Notes under the pieces: model-generated
What the model saw: only the letters and a program-made list of their open reading frames with translations
Databases searched by the model: none
Told to the model about the DNA's origin: nothing
Shown here: one piece after another, positions 22,186 through 34,263 of the stretch
Layout: every line of letters starts with the position of its first letter
How positions within the stretch are numbered: the first letter of the stretch is position 1
Assembly: GCA_034440615.1 (NCBI GenBank)
Contig: JAOTOM010003965.1
Coordinates: 1-64,000, forward strand
Length of the DNA: 64,000 nucleotides
Reading direction: 5' to 3'
Source of the DNA: Ashinkailepas kermadecensis
Lineage: Eukaryota > Arthropoda > Thecostraca > Neolepadidae
Position numbers and translations under genes: made by a program

Positions 22186-22297
22186 CTGTGGTCGGACGAG
22201 CCAAGTTCCCGGCCCGTCAGGCCAGTGTCAGGCCGTGCTGGCGGCCGACTTCTGCCGGCCAGACTTTTGGTCCCTGGTGCAGCCGGACACCCTGACT
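22164..22297 (+). CDS. Candidate internal exon, Cys-containing
   Basis: Acceptor ...ggtgttggtgcag before 22164 and donor ACT|GTGAGTGG at 22298. The exon starts in phase 1, matching the phase-1 end of the exon at 21319-21699, and ends in phase 0 after 44 codons. The reading contains ANICGRTSQVPGPSGQCQAV and LAADFCRPDFWSLVQ, with three cysteines and no low complexity. No family match can be named. Both borders lie in tandem repeats that contain copies of the border itself. Confidence 0.42.
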
Positions 22298-22712
22298 GTG
22301 AGTGGTTCCTGGTACAGCCGGACACCCTGACTGTGAGTGGTTCCTGGTGCAGCCGGACACCCTGACTGTGAGTGGTTCCTGGTACAGCCGGACACCCTGA
22401 CTGTGAGTGGTTCCTGGTACAGCCGGACACCCTGACTGTGAGTGGTACATGGTACAGCCGGACACCCTGACTGTATGTGGCCCCTGGTACAGCCGGACGT
22501 CCTGAGAGTAAGTAGTCCCTGATACAGCCAGGCACCCTTATTGTGGGTGGTTCCTGGTACAGCCGGACACCCTGACTGAGTGGTTCCTGGTACAGCTGGA
22601 CACCCTGACTGTGAGTGATCCCTGGCGCAGCCCGTCGCCCTGACTGTGAGTGGCTCCTGGTACAGCTGGACACCCTGACTGAGTGGCTCCTGGTACAGCT
22701 GGACACCCTGAC
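22280..22712. repeat. Minisatellite, 35-bp unit, ~12 copies, seeded on an exon end
   Basis: Units of cagccggacaccctgact then gtgagtggttcctggta. The first unit is the last 15 bases of the exon at 22164-22297 plus its donor; all full copies keep both CAG and GTGAGT or close variants. Confidence 0.93.
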
Positions 22713-23077
22713 TGTGATCCAATGATGTTGCTGACTGCCACAGCGCTGTCGTCACGAGACGCAGCCGACTCCTGGGCTCGTTGAATGACCGGATGAGTTC
22801 ATGTCATGTACCTCTTGGATGTAGTAAAAGCGAGTCCGATACCGCTCGGTATACCACGTAGCTATACACAAAAATATATTGTTTTTCGATGGTTCCAAGC
22901 ATGGCGAAAACCCAATGACCAGTTACTTTGCTCCCTTCAGGGGTAAATACGCCAATGATGAAATTAATGGAGCGTTCCTTTCAACATACATTGACAAAAA
23001 TAAAGCTGAAGGCTCGTGCAATATCATAATACTTATACATTGTATTGACTCAGTTAGCTTATCATTTCCTGTAATCA

Positions 23078-23220
23078 GTGTCATTGTCTTGACGTCACTC
23101 AGCACGTCATTGGAAGTAATTAGTGTCATTGTCTTGACCTCAAGTAGCTCGTTATTGCCAGCAACCAGTGCTACTGTCTTGACGTCACTTAGCTCGACAT
23201 TACCAGTAAGCAGTGCCATT
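23078..23220. repeat. 45-bp tandem repeat, ~3.4 copies
   Basis: gtgtcattgtcttgacgtcac at 23078, 23123 and, diverged, 23168 and 23213. Confidence 0.8.
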
Positions 23221-23303
23221 TCGCGTAATGGCTGGCAAATAAGCAACAGTAGAAGAGTCTCGCGACTCGCTGGCATTATCCACCACTGAGCAGCAGCTCT
23301 GAG

Positions 23304-23447
23304 ATGGTGTCAGGTGTCAATATCGAGCGCTCAACAAATGCCACTTTTCCCAGAGTGCCTGTGCTCCACGACTTTGTGACCCGGGACGAGTTTTCGAAGC
23401 ATTGGATCAACTCTGCCACGATGTCAGGGAGCCAGGCCTCTGTCCAG
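23304..23447 (+). CDS. Candidate internal exon ending at a 33-bp array
   Basis: A stop-free stretch with ordinary composition (NIERSTNATFPRVPVLHDF and VTRDEFSKHWINS) ends at GTCCAG|GTAACC, a good donor. With the acceptor ctctgag before 23304 the exon is phase 0 at both ends (48 codons) and fits the phase-0 end of the exon at 22164; the start is uncertain because other AGs lie at 23293 and 23296. No family recognised. The following array repeats the final 20 bases of the exon and its donor. Confidence 0.38.
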
Positions 23448-23700
23448 GTAACCATACATGGAAGCCAGACCTCTGTACAGGTAGCTATCCGCGGGAGCCA
23501 GGCTTTTGTCCAGGTAACCATACACCGAAGCCTCAGCAGGAGGTAGCAGGTAGCTCTGTACAGGTAGCTCAGCGGGAGCCAGACCTCTGTCCAGGTAGCC
23601 ATCCACGGGAGCCAGACCTCTGTCCAGGTAATCATACACGCAAGCCGGACCTCTGTACATGTAGCTATCCACTGGAACCAGACCTCCATTCAGGTAACCG
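23427..23700. repeat. Minisatellite, ~33-bp unit, ~8 copies, seeded on an exon end
   Basis: Each unit has gccagacctctgtccag followed by gtaaccatac or gtagctatcc, that is, the exon end and a usable donor, repeated at least seven times. Confidence 0.9.
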
Positions 23701-23879
23701 CTTTCAAATAAACCGATCTTCTGGCATGGTGAGAGTGTGGATCAGATACAAACATTGATACTAACATAACGCGACTCTTGCAGTGCGTGTGTTTGTGCGG
23801 TGGAATGGTGCAACAGACCATCTGTATATAAACGTCCATGATTTCAGCAACGCATACGCATTCGCTTTCAAATACGCAT

Positions 23880-25720
23880 TCGGCGACCCCTCCGATTTCC
23901 TTCAAATTTACACCACAGGTTCTCTATGACATCTAGACCTCAGATCTGAAATATTTCCGCGGCACACTCAGCCGTTTAGTCGCTAGAGGTAAAAATGTTG
24001 TTTTTTGGTCCAACCGGCGACCCCTGCGATTTCGTTGAAATTCACACCAGACATCCTCCACGGGGCCCTCATCACACGCCTAAAATATATAAGCAGCACA
24101 CTCACTGGTTTGGCCGCTAGAGGTGAAAAAGTAGCATCTGCTGAAATCGGCGACCCCTGCGATTTCGCTCTAACTCACACCAGACATCCGCTATAAGACC
24201 CTCATCACACACCTAAAATATATAAGCGGCACACTCACTGGTTTGGCCACTAGAGGTGAAAAAGTGGCATTCGCTGAAATCGGCGACCCCTGCGATTTCG
24301 CTGAAATTCGTACCAAGCATCGGCTATAGGGCCGTCATCACACACCTAAAATATCTAAGCGGCACACTCACTGGTTCGGCCGCTAGAGGTGAAAATGTTA
24401 TCACATACGTATTCGGCGACCCCTGCGATTTTGTTGAAAATCACACCAGACATCCTCCACGGGGCCCTCATCACACGCCTAAAATATATAAGCGGCACAC
24501 TCACTGGTTTGACCGCTAGAGGTGGAAATGTGGCATTCCCTGAAATCGGCGACCCCTGCGATTTCGCTGAAATTCGTACCAAACATCGGCTATGGGGCTG
24601 TCATCACACACCTAAAATATCTAAGCGGCACACTCAACGGTTTAGCCGCTAGAGGTGAAAACGTACAAATATTCGCACTTCGTCCGTACGACCAAGGTGT
24701 GGATTGTGTAGGTCGCGAATGCGTATTTGTTTGTACAGGTAGAAAGACTTGCGCGATTTTGCTGAAACTTTTACCACACATTCCCGGAGTGAATACAAAC
24801 TTTCGGCAACCAGTGAAACGCATTCGTTTCCAGTCGCCTGGCTGTATTAGAGGTGACAAGAAATTTCGCTGAAACCGGCGACCCCTGCGATTTCGCTGAA
24901 ATTCGTACCAAACATCGGCTATGGGGCCGTCATCACACACCTAAAATATATAAGCGGCACACTCACTGGTTTGGCCGCTAGAGGTGAAAAAGTGGCATTC
25001 GCCGAAATCGGCGACCCCTGCGATTTCGCTGAAATTAATACCAAACATCGGCTATGGGGCCGTCATCACACACCTAAAATATCTAAGCGGCACACTCACT
25101 GGTTCGGCCGCTAGAGGTGAAAATGTTTTCACATACGCATTCGGCGACCCCAGCGATTTTGTTGAAAATCACACCAGACATCCTCCACGGGGCCCTCATC
25201 ACACACCTAAAATATCTAAGTGGCACACTCGCTGGTTTGGCCGCTAGAGGTGGTAAAAGTGGCATTCGCTGAAATCGGCGACCCCTGCGATTTCGCTGAA
25301 ATTCGTACCAAACATCGGCTATGGGGCCGTTATCACACACCTAAAATATATAAGCGGCACACTCAACGATTTAGCCGCTAGAGGTGAAAACGTACAAATA
25401 TTCGCACTTCGTGCGCACGACCAAGGGTCCCCCTGTGGATTGTGTAGGTCGCGAATGCGTATTTGTTTGTACAGGTAGAAAGTCTTGCGCGATTTTGCTG
25501 AAACTTTTATCACACATTCCCGGAGTGAATACAAACTTTCGGCTACCAGTGCAACGCATTCGTTTCCAGTCGCTTGGCTGTATTAGAGGTGACAAGAAAT
25601 TTCGCTGAAACCGGCGACCCCTGCGATTTCGCTCTAACTCACACCAGACATCCGCTATAAGACCCTCATCACACACCTAAAATATCTAAGCGGCACACTC
25701 ATTGGTTTGGCCGCTAAAGG
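23880..25720 (+). repeat. Left arm of foldback element: 133-bp satellite monomers
   Basis: Monomers contain cggcgacccctgcgatttcg, cacctaaaatatctaagcgg and ggccgctagaggtgaaaa. Twice a longer block is inserted (markers gctgtattagaggtgacaag at 24841 and 25578), giving a higher-order unit of about 737 bp. Confidence 0.9.
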
Positions 25721-26725
25721 TGACACATTCACATTACACTTTTACACATATTATTTCGCCATTTCGCCTTTTGCCATGCTATAGTGTAGGTAGGCATTTA
25801 GTCCTGCACGTTTTTCTCGCACTACTGGCTTGCGCGTTTAACACACGGGATACTCAAATTGCGATGTGATGAAGTTACCATTTAACTGGTACACCTGCAA
25901 GACTTTATCTCGTGCCAGGGAATTGGACGTAAAAAGCAAACAAATCATAAATTCCATACATGATTTTCGCAATTAATGTGATGATCAGGATTTCGAACCC
26001 TCAGAATTTTGACAGGCTCCAGCTCCGAGCGCTTTAAGTGGCTCCGGCTCCGGGGGGTTGTAAGACGTTGGAGCCAAAAAAAAGCTATAAGGAAAAAATT
26101 ACACGGGTGGAACATGCTGCCCAAGTGCTGTATGATGTCACCCTATGTATGATCTCATACCCTGCAAAACATTATGTCAGCAGCCAAACAACACTCAGAA
26201 TTGTTTCCCTGTCTGGTGTGTTCCTTGTGTCGAACTCAACTTGAAAATTCCCTCTGAATACTGATAATAAAATGCCTTTTCCAGTAAGAGTGAACCCCCT
26301 AATGCTTTTCCGGGTTGCTCAGCCACATCACTGAAAGAAATTATTGTTTTTGCATGGTAACGAAATTGTGTTGCACGCACACGTAGTTTAAGGAAAATTC
26401 CGTATTTTCTGCAACCTGAGCACTTCCTATGCGGGATATTTTCTCATTCCACCCGGCAGTCATCTCCCCATACAAGCATGCAGCACATATAATTACAAGG
26501 CAACATGACTTCTTACCCCATTTTCACATAGTTCCAGGACGGCGAGCTGAGTTGTCTTCATTTTACACGCCATTTCCACAGACTTCGGCAATGGACGCGC
26601 TCACGGTTCTTCATAATAAACACTGCATAGCAAAGCTTTGTTTGCAGATTGCAAAAAGTTCGCCAACACAGGAGACGACATTTAGCCACCTATTGGCAAT
26701 GGCTGCGTAGGCGACGCACTCGTAG
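25721..26725. other. Unique centre (loop) of the foldback element
   Basis: About 1 kb without counterpart elsewhere in the window. Only short frames; no transposase motif seen. Confidence 0.6.
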
Positions 26726-29700
26726 CCGAAAGTTGGTATTCACCCGGGGAATGTGTGATAAAAGTTTCAGCAAAATCGCCCAAGTCTTTCTACCTGTACA
26801 ACAAATATGCATTCGCGACCTACACAATCCACAGGGGACCCTTGGTCGTGCGCACGAAGTGCGATTGTACGTTTTCACCTCTAGCGGCTAAACCGTTGAG
26901 TGTGCCGCTTAGATATTTTAGGTGTGTGATGACGGCCTCATAGCCGATGTTTGGTACGAATTTCAGCGAAATCGCAGGGGTCGCCGATTTCAGCGAATGC
27001 CACTTTTTCACCTCTAGCGGCCAAACCAGTGAGTGTGCCGCTTAGATATTTTAGGCGTGTGATGAGGGCCCCGTGGAGGATGTCTGGTGTGATTTTCAAC
27101 AAAATCGCAGGGGTCGCCGAATGCGTATGTGAAAACGTGTTCACCTCTAGCGGCCGAACCAGTGAGTGTGCCGCTTAGATATTTTAGGTGTGTGATGACG
27201 GCCCCATAGCCGATGTTTGGTACGAATTTCAGCGAAATCGCAGGGGTCGCCGATTTCAGCGAATGCCACCTTTTCACCTCTAGCGGCCAAACCAGTGAGT
27301 GTGCGGCTTAGATATTTTAGGCGTGTGATGAGGGTCCTATAGCGGATGTCTGGTGTGAGTTAGAGCGAAATCGCAGGGGTCGCCGGGTTCAGCGAAATTT
27401 CTTGTCACCTCTAATACAGCCAAGCGACTGGAAACAAATGCGTTGCACTGGTGGCCGAAAGTTTGTATTCACTCCAGGAATGTGTGATAAAAGTTTCAGC
27501 AAAATCGCGCAAGTCTTTCTACCTGTACAAACAAATACGCATTCGCGACCTACACAATCCACAAGGGGGACCCTTGGTCGTGCGCACGAAGTGCGAATAT
27601 TTGTACGTTTTCACCTCTAGCGGCTAAACCGTTGAGTGTGCCGCTTAGATATTTTAGGTGTGTGATGACGGCCCCATAGCCGATGTTTGGTACGAATTTC
27701 AGCGAAATCGCAGGGGTCGCCGATTTCAGCGAATGCCACTTTTTCACCTCTAGCGGCCAAACCAGTGAGTGTGCCGCTTAGATATTTTAGGCGTGTGATG
27801 AGGGCCCCGTGGAGGATGTTTGGTGTAATTTTCAACAAAATCGCTGGGGTCGCCGAATGCGTATGTGAAAACGTGTTCACCTCTAGCGGCCGAACCAGTG
27901 AGTGTGCCGCTTAGATATTTTAGGTGTGTGATGACGGCCCCATAGCCGATGTTTGGTACGAATTTCAGCGAAATCGCAGGGGTCGCCGATTTCAGCGAAT
28001 GCCACTTTTTCACCTCTAGCGGCCAAACCAGTGAGTGTGCCGCTTATATATTTTAGGCGTGTGATGAGGGTCCTATAGCGGATGTCTGGTGTGAGTTAGA
28101 GCGAAATCGCAGGGGTCGCCGGTTTCAGCGAAATTTCTTGTCACCTCTAATACAGCCAAGCGACTGGAAACGAATGCGTTGCACTGGTAGCCGAAAGTTT
28201 GTATTCACTCCGGGAATGTGTGATAAAAGTTTCAGCAAAATCGCGCAGGTCTTTCTACCTGTACAAACAAATACGCATTCGCGACCTACACAATCCACAG
28301 GGGGAATACACATTCGTCCGCCCTTGGTCGTGCGGACGAATGCGAATATTTGTACGTTTTCACCTCTAGCGGCTAAACCGTTCAGTGTGCCGCTTAGATA
28401 TTCTAGGTGTGTGATAAGGGCAGCAGAGCGAATGTCTGGTGTTTATTTCAGCGAAATCACAGGGGTCGATGTTTTCAGCGAAATTTTTTTTTTCACCTCT
28501 TGCCGCCAAACCAGTCAGTGTGCCGCTTAGATATTTTAGGTGGGTCATCAGGGCCCCCATAGCGAATGTCTGGTGTGATTTTCAACGAAATCGCAGGGGT
28601 CGCCGAATGCGTATGTGAAAACGTGTTCACCTCTAGCGGCCGAACCAGTGAGTGTGCCGCTTAGATATTTTAGGTGTGTGATGACGGCCCCATAGCCGAT
28701 GTTTGGTACGAATTTCAGCGAAATCGCAGGGGTCGCCGATTTCAGCGAATGCCACCTTTTCACCTCTAGCGGCCAAACCAGTGAGTGTGCGGCTTATATA
28801 TTTTAGGCGTGTGATGAGGGTCCTATAGCGGATGTCTGGTGTGAGTTAGAGCGAAATCGCAGGGGTCGCCGGGTTTAGCGAAATTTCTTGTCACCTCTAA
28901 TACAGCCAAGCGACTGGAAACAAATGCGTTGCACTGGTGGCCGAAAGTTTGTATTCACTCCGGGAATGTGTGATAAAAGTTTCAGCAAAATCGCGCAAGT
29001 CTTTCTACCTGTACAAACAAATACGCATTCGCGACCTACACAATCCACAGGGGGGACCCCTGGTCGTGCGCACGAAGTGCGAATATTTGTACGTTTTCAC
29101 CTCTAGCGGCTAAACCGTTGAGTGTGCCGCTTAGATATTTTAGGTGTGTGATGACGGCCCCATAGCCGATGTTTGGTACGAATTTCAGCGAAATCGTAGG
29201 GGTCGCCGATTTCAGCGAATGCCACTTTTTCACCTCTAGCGGCCAAACCAGTGAGTGTGCCGCTTAGATATTTTAGGCGTGTGATGAGGGCCCCGTGGAG
29301 GATGTCTGGTGTAATTTTCAACAAAATCGCTGGGGTCGCCGAATGCGTATGTGAAAACGTGTTCACCTCTAGCGGCCGAACCAGTGAGTGTGCCGCTTAG
29401 ATATTTTAGGTGTGTGATGACGGCCCCATAGCCGATGCTTGGTACGAATTTCAGCGAAATCGCAGGGGTCGCCGATTTCAGCGAATGCCACTTTTTCACC
29501 TCTAGCGGCCAAACCAGTGAGTGTGCCGCTTAGATATTTTAGGTGTGTGATGAGGGTCCTATAGCGGATGTCTGGTGTGAGTTAGAGCGAAATCGCAGGG
29601 GTCGCCGATTTCAGCAGATGCTACTTTTTCACCTCTAGCGGCCAAACCAGTGAGTGTGCTGCTTAGATATTTTAGGCGTGTGATGAGGGCCCCGTGGAGG

Positions 29701-29890
29701 ATGTCTGGTGTGAATTTCAACGAAATCGCAGGGGTCGCCGGTTGGACCAAAAAACAACATTTTTACCTCTAGGGACTAAACGGCTGAGTGTGCCGCGGAA
29801 ATATTTCAGATCTGAGGTCTAGATGTCATAGAGAACCTGTGGTGTAAATTTGAAGGTAATCGGAGGGGTCGCCGAATGCGTATTTGAAAG
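26726..29890 (-). repeat. Right arm of foldback element: inverted 133-bp monomers
   Basis: Same monomers as the left arm in reverse orientation. The higher-order marker cacctctaatacagccaagc occurs at 27406, 28142 and 28892 (spacing 736 and 750), so this arm has three higher-order units against two in the left arm. Confidence 0.9.
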
Positions 29891-29949
29891 CGAATGCGTA
29901 TGCGTTGCTGAAATCATGGACGTTGTATATAATGTTTTGTGTTGCGACG

Positions 29950-30324
29950 GTCACGCATGTTGTCATGCTATGCAGCCGTAGCAGCTGGCGCGCCCTCAAA
30001 CAAAGCCGCTCCATCATGCTATGCAGCCATAGCAGCTGGCGCGCCCTCAAACAAAGCCGCTCCATCATGCTATGCAGCCGTAGCAGCTGGCGCGCCCTCA
30101 AACAAAGCCGCTCCATCATGCTATGCAGCCATAGCAGCTGGCGCGCCCTCAAACAAAGCCGCTCCATCATGCTATGCAGCCGTAGCAGCTGGCGCGCCCT
30201 CAAACAAAGCCGCTCCATCATGCTATGCAGCCGTAGCAGCTGGCGCGCCCTCAAACAAAGCCGCTCCATCATGCTATGCAGCCATAGCAGCTGGCGCGCC
30301 CTCAAACAAAGCCGCTCCATCATG
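29950..30324. repeat. Minisatellite, 51-bp unit, 7 copies
   Basis: Near-identical units containing agcagctggcgcgccctcaa and acaaagccgctccatcatg; copies differ only at gccgtag/gccatag. It begins about 25 bp outside the foldback element. Open in several frames because 51 is divisible by three. Confidence 0.95.
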
Positions 30325-31047
30325 CGACCTGAACATTATCACGGAAAAATGCAGCGAACGTATGTAGTACATTGACCACCTGCTGACTTTTTGTCCGTCT
30401 AATACCATGTTTTGTTAAAGCGTGGCGTTAGTACCAACCATGGTATTATGAAACAACCGTCGTCGAGCTAAACTCTGACAATGTTCAGCGCATAAGCTCT
30501 GGGCTTCTTTGTTCAAACAATATTTACTGATATTCATCCAGCACTAGGACCTGTAGACGATGTTGCAAGGCCATCATGTATATGTAGTGACAGTTCCGAC
30601 GACTTTGGATGGTGCTGAGCGCTGCATCACCCCTGCTGTTGATGCGCCCATAAACCCTAATAACAACGACTAGGATGGAGCTGTACCCATGGCGGATCTA
30701 CTTGAGATGAAAAGCCAATGCTTTCTTGATTATTTTGTACATGGTAGAAGTCGCACAATTCAGCGAATTTCTTGAAAGCTGGGAACATTTTAGACGGACA
30801 ATTTTGGCTAAAGCGATTACTCTAATGCGGTCTAACCAAACACGAAAATGTTTCGGAACTAAGGGACTTATTTTTAAGTCTTGCCCGTTCCAAACAACTT
30901 CGTCCCTCCCGACTCTGACTTCTTGATCCGCCTCTGCCTGGGCCCGACCAGTCACACGGTCACCAGCCTCGGCTGATGGTCCAGAGGTCTCGGTATCAGA
31001 CGGCGCATTGGTGCAGCGAAAGTGTAGCCGCAACACCGATGTTCAAG
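30325..31047. other. No gene called
   Basis: Unique sequence. A 112-codon minus frame (30698-31036) is open, but it has no recognised domain or splice context. Confidence 0.4.
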
Positions 31048-31785
31048 TTCCCACTGCGTGCTGATCACTCACTGCGTGCTGAACCCCACTGCGTGCTGGT
31101 CCCCCACTGCGTGCTGGTCTCCCACTGCGTGCTGATCACTCACTGCGTGCTGAACCCCACTGGTGTGGTCCCCTGCGTGCTTGTCCCCCCCCTTGTTGTT
31201 TACCCCCTCTGAACCCCACTGCGTGCTGTCCCCCTGGTGCTGGTCTCCCACTGCGTGCTGGTCTCCCACTGTGTGCTGGTCCCCACTGCGTGCTGGTCCC
31301 CACTGCGTGCTGGTCTCCCACTGCGTGCTGGTCTCCCACTGCGTGCTGGTCCCCACTGTGTGCTGGTCTCCCACTGCGTGCTGGTCTCCCACTGCGTGCT
31401 GGTCTCCCACTGCGTGCTGGTCTCCCACTGCGTGCTGGTCTCCCACTGTGTGCTGGTCTCCCACTGCGTGCTGGTCTCCCACTGCGTGCTGGTCCCCCAC
31501 TGTGTGCTGGTCTCCCACTGTGTGCTGGTCTCCCACTGTGTGCTGGTCTCCCACTGTGTGCTGGTCTCCCACTGTGTGCTGGTCTCCCACTGTGTGTGGT
31601 TACTGCGTGCTCACTGGTGCTGGTCCACTGTGTGCTGGTCTCCCACTGTGTGCTGGTCTCCCACTGTGTGCTGGTCTCCCACTGTGTGCTGGTCTCCCAC
31701 TGTGTGCTGGTCTCCCACTGCGTGCTGATCACTCACTGCGTGCTGGTCCCCCACTGTGTGCTGGTCTCCCACTGCGTGCTGGTCC
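31048..31785. repeat. Minisatellite, 18-bp unit, ~40 copies
   Basis: ccactgcgtgctggtctc with gcg/gtg and ctc/ccc variants; several shorter units (17 bp) near 31270-31360 break the frame. Confidence 0.95.
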
Positions 31786-33194
31786 TTTAACGGTTCGTTG
31801 TTCCGCATTCGAGCAGCACGTGTGGCTGCATTATTAATGAGACTGCGTGGACTATGGCTCGGCTGGACACGATGGCTAATCTCCGAGATTGGCGTCAAGT
31901 CGACATGTGAATGATGTGGTGTGGCATTGAGGGAAGGAGCCTCTTCCATGGAGTCGCCACAGAGGGGGACGAGGAGACGAGTACCCCAAGCTCAGTGAAA
32001 GTGAACTCAGTGAATTGACATGCAAGGAAGCGACCTATTAATCCGTTCGTCCCCATTTTCGAATCCGTGGCCACAGCTATGGCTCTTCCTCCGGTGCATG
32101 CCAGAGTGCCTGTGGCCTATTTTGAACGATAGTTGCCAGTCAATGCAGCGCGACAGAGGCCAGTGGTGTAGGAGAGGCAGGACAAGTAGGGGAGGGGATA
32201 TTTTCAGGGGTTGCTAGTTACAGAATGACATTGGGACGCCTATTTACAAAGGAGCAGATATTAGAATACAACGATATAACTATCGTTGTATCCGAATTCC
32301 TACTGTCCAATTTTGGAGGGTAGGGATTCAATAGATTATGACGATGTGATGAATCTAGAGTGATGAGTGATGAATCTAGAGTACCTTGCTTATATATTAT
32401 GTATTAACTTACTATGGGTGTCCTGATATTTATAGAGGGGTGATGTGGGAATTAACATGGCAATGGCCATTTCAGAAGGTGTCACCGAAGAGGCGCCAGC
32501 TCACAACAAGAGCGACACAGGGTATCTAAAGTAGTATCTTTGTACTTAAGAGGCGTGCCATGGCGGGAGCGACGATCGCACCGTAGCACATGCCTATAAT
32601 TAATGAGGCTCCTCTTTCCGTCCAGGGGTGTCCTTGCTATTCCAAAGGGACACCCCGGAAATCCCAGGGAGGGCCTGCTGACACATTGAGAAGACAGAGA
32701 AGCGCCACTTTCAATATATTTCCTACGCCGGCATCCATGCTCCGATGGTGCCCGTCTCAAGGTGTCAGACACCCCTGATACTTATAGTTACACGTTTGGT
32801 TCCTTGCAATTACAGAGGCGCCCCCGGAGTTGCTGGGGCGCCCATGAGCGGGCAGAGGGCGGCATATTAAACATACCGTGCCACCACTCAAGGCTCCCAT
32901 AGCGCCCCGCTGTTGGACCAGGAGTGCTGCAGCAGCTCCAGAAGCTCCAGCTCAACTGCAGCTGCCCGAAAACTCCAGGGGCGTCTGACACCTTGAGAGG
33001 GTCACCGTGGGATGGCGGCATGGTATATTGTGGAGCTCCCCTGCCCGTCCAGAGGTGCCCTAGCAGGTCCAGGGGCGTCCAACTCCAAAGAAGTGTTCTG
33101 AAACTCCAGGGAACGTCTGGCACCGCTTCTGTCAGACGCACCCCTTTACTTCCACATGAGCTAGCGAACATCTGCGACATCTACTATAACCCGC
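31786..33194. other. Unique sequence with a diverged duplicated segment
   Basis: Positions 32600-32660 and 33030-33090 share a diverged block (cctctttccgtccaggggtg / ccctgcccgtccagaggtg). No gene recognised. Confidence 0.4.
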
Positions 33195-34164
33195 GCACGT
33201 CCGGGGGGGGGGGCAGATATTTGCCCCCCCTGCGGTTTTTCCTACTTTGCCGCCATACTAATCGGGTTAGCAAAGCCAAACCTCGCATGGCTGCTCATTG
33301 GTCTTTTCCGCATATCCTCAGAAATTTTTTACCCTGGGTCATCTCAAGTCAGGTCACCAGGTCAGGCGAAGTGACCTAACGTCCCTCCGAGTTCTAGGTG
33401 GCATTACTCCCACAATAATTGGGCGATTGATTTCAAACTTATATCACGTCATGATCTTATCAGGGTCTATAATATGTATATCACGGTTTTTTCGTAGCGT
33501 TGACCTGAGGTCAGGTCGTGGCCATGGCTTACCCATTATAGGCCTATGGAAAAATATACAAATGTTTCCTGGTTACATATTTGCTCCCGGAATGACCTCC
33601 AACCGTTATGGCGTGTAGTTGGAAGCTATTCGCAATGCTATCGCTGACATTTTTGCTCAGTGGCCCCACCAAGGTCAGCTGAGGTCACCTGAAATCACTA
33701 GCACATTTCTGCGCACTATATCGCAATGCATTGAGCTAGAAGGCTGAAATTACTGTCATTGTGCTTGTGTCGCCAAGACGTCTCGATTGATATATTACAT
33801 GACCTCCCTACTCTACCCCATGACCTTGACCTGAGGTCATTGTTTCTGTGACCCATCTGTTGACCTGACCTTAAATTACACAGCGTATGTCGATAGCACA
33901 TTTCAAGGGCTGTCGAATAGCATTTGCAGTTTGTTTCTATCTGTTACAGGTCCTGAGATATGTGCCAATATCTGAGGGTCCCACCCGATCTGGTCGAATT
34001 TGACATGATGACCCAGTGACCTAAATATTGACCTGAGCGAGAAAATGACCGAAATACTTTCGATAGAGCTTGTTACCAGCTATCCAAAGCCGTTTTCCGT
34101 TTGTCGCTACCTAGCATAGTTCTCGAGATCTTAGGGGGGCAGACATCTGCCCCCCCGGACATGC
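33195..34164. mobile_element. Non-autonomous element with hairpin-bearing inverted ends
   Basis: The left end gcacgtccgggggg and the reverse complement of the right end gcatgtccgggggg match, and each end holds its own palindrome: ggggggcagatatttgcccccc (8-bp arms, about 33207-33228) on the left, ggggggcagacatctgcccccc (10-bp arms, about 34134-34155) on the right. The interior has no ORF and several tgacctgaggtca palindromes. The target-site duplication is not clear. Confidence 0.5.
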
Positions 34165-34263
34165 GAAGTTGGCGCGGACCGCCGGACGTGCGAGTGATAA
34201 ACATGTTGGAACAACATGCGCATGCACTAAGACAATCATGCTGATATCTAGGAGGTGTCGATC

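Larger units (their letters stand above)
23831..29924. mobile_element. 6.1-kb foldback DNA element with 7-bp flanking duplication
   Basis: The two ends are inverted copies: aacgtccatgatttcagcaa begins at 23831 and its reverse complement ends at 29924, and the match continues inward for hundreds of bases. Immediately outside both ends is the direct repeat GTATATA (23824-23830 and 29925-29931), consistent with a 7-bp target-site duplication. The left arm (to about 25720) and right arm (from about 26726) consist of ~133-bp monomers in opposite orientation around a unique ~1-kb centre. No transposase is visible, so it would move in trans. Long repeat-built inverted arms and a 7-bp duplication recall Galileo-type foldback elements of the P superfamily; that assignment is inference only. 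Confidence 0.82.

Noticed and set aside
23831..23845. catgat near the foldback end as a P-element terminus
   Set aside because: The match to P ends is only six bases and not at the exact end; superfamily left open.
24256..29499. Many 87-codon frames with similar products
   Set aside because: Each is a translation of two 133-bp monomers; 133 is not divisible by three, so the frame breaks every monomer. They are satellite DNA, not a gene family.
30698..31036. 112-codon minus frame as a gene
   Set aside because: Length and composition are within chance for 64 kb; no domain, splice context or start context supports it.
31069..31837. Frames of 160-224 codons rich in Cys, Trp, Val
   Set aside because: Translations of the 18-bp array; no flanking coding sequence of normal composition.
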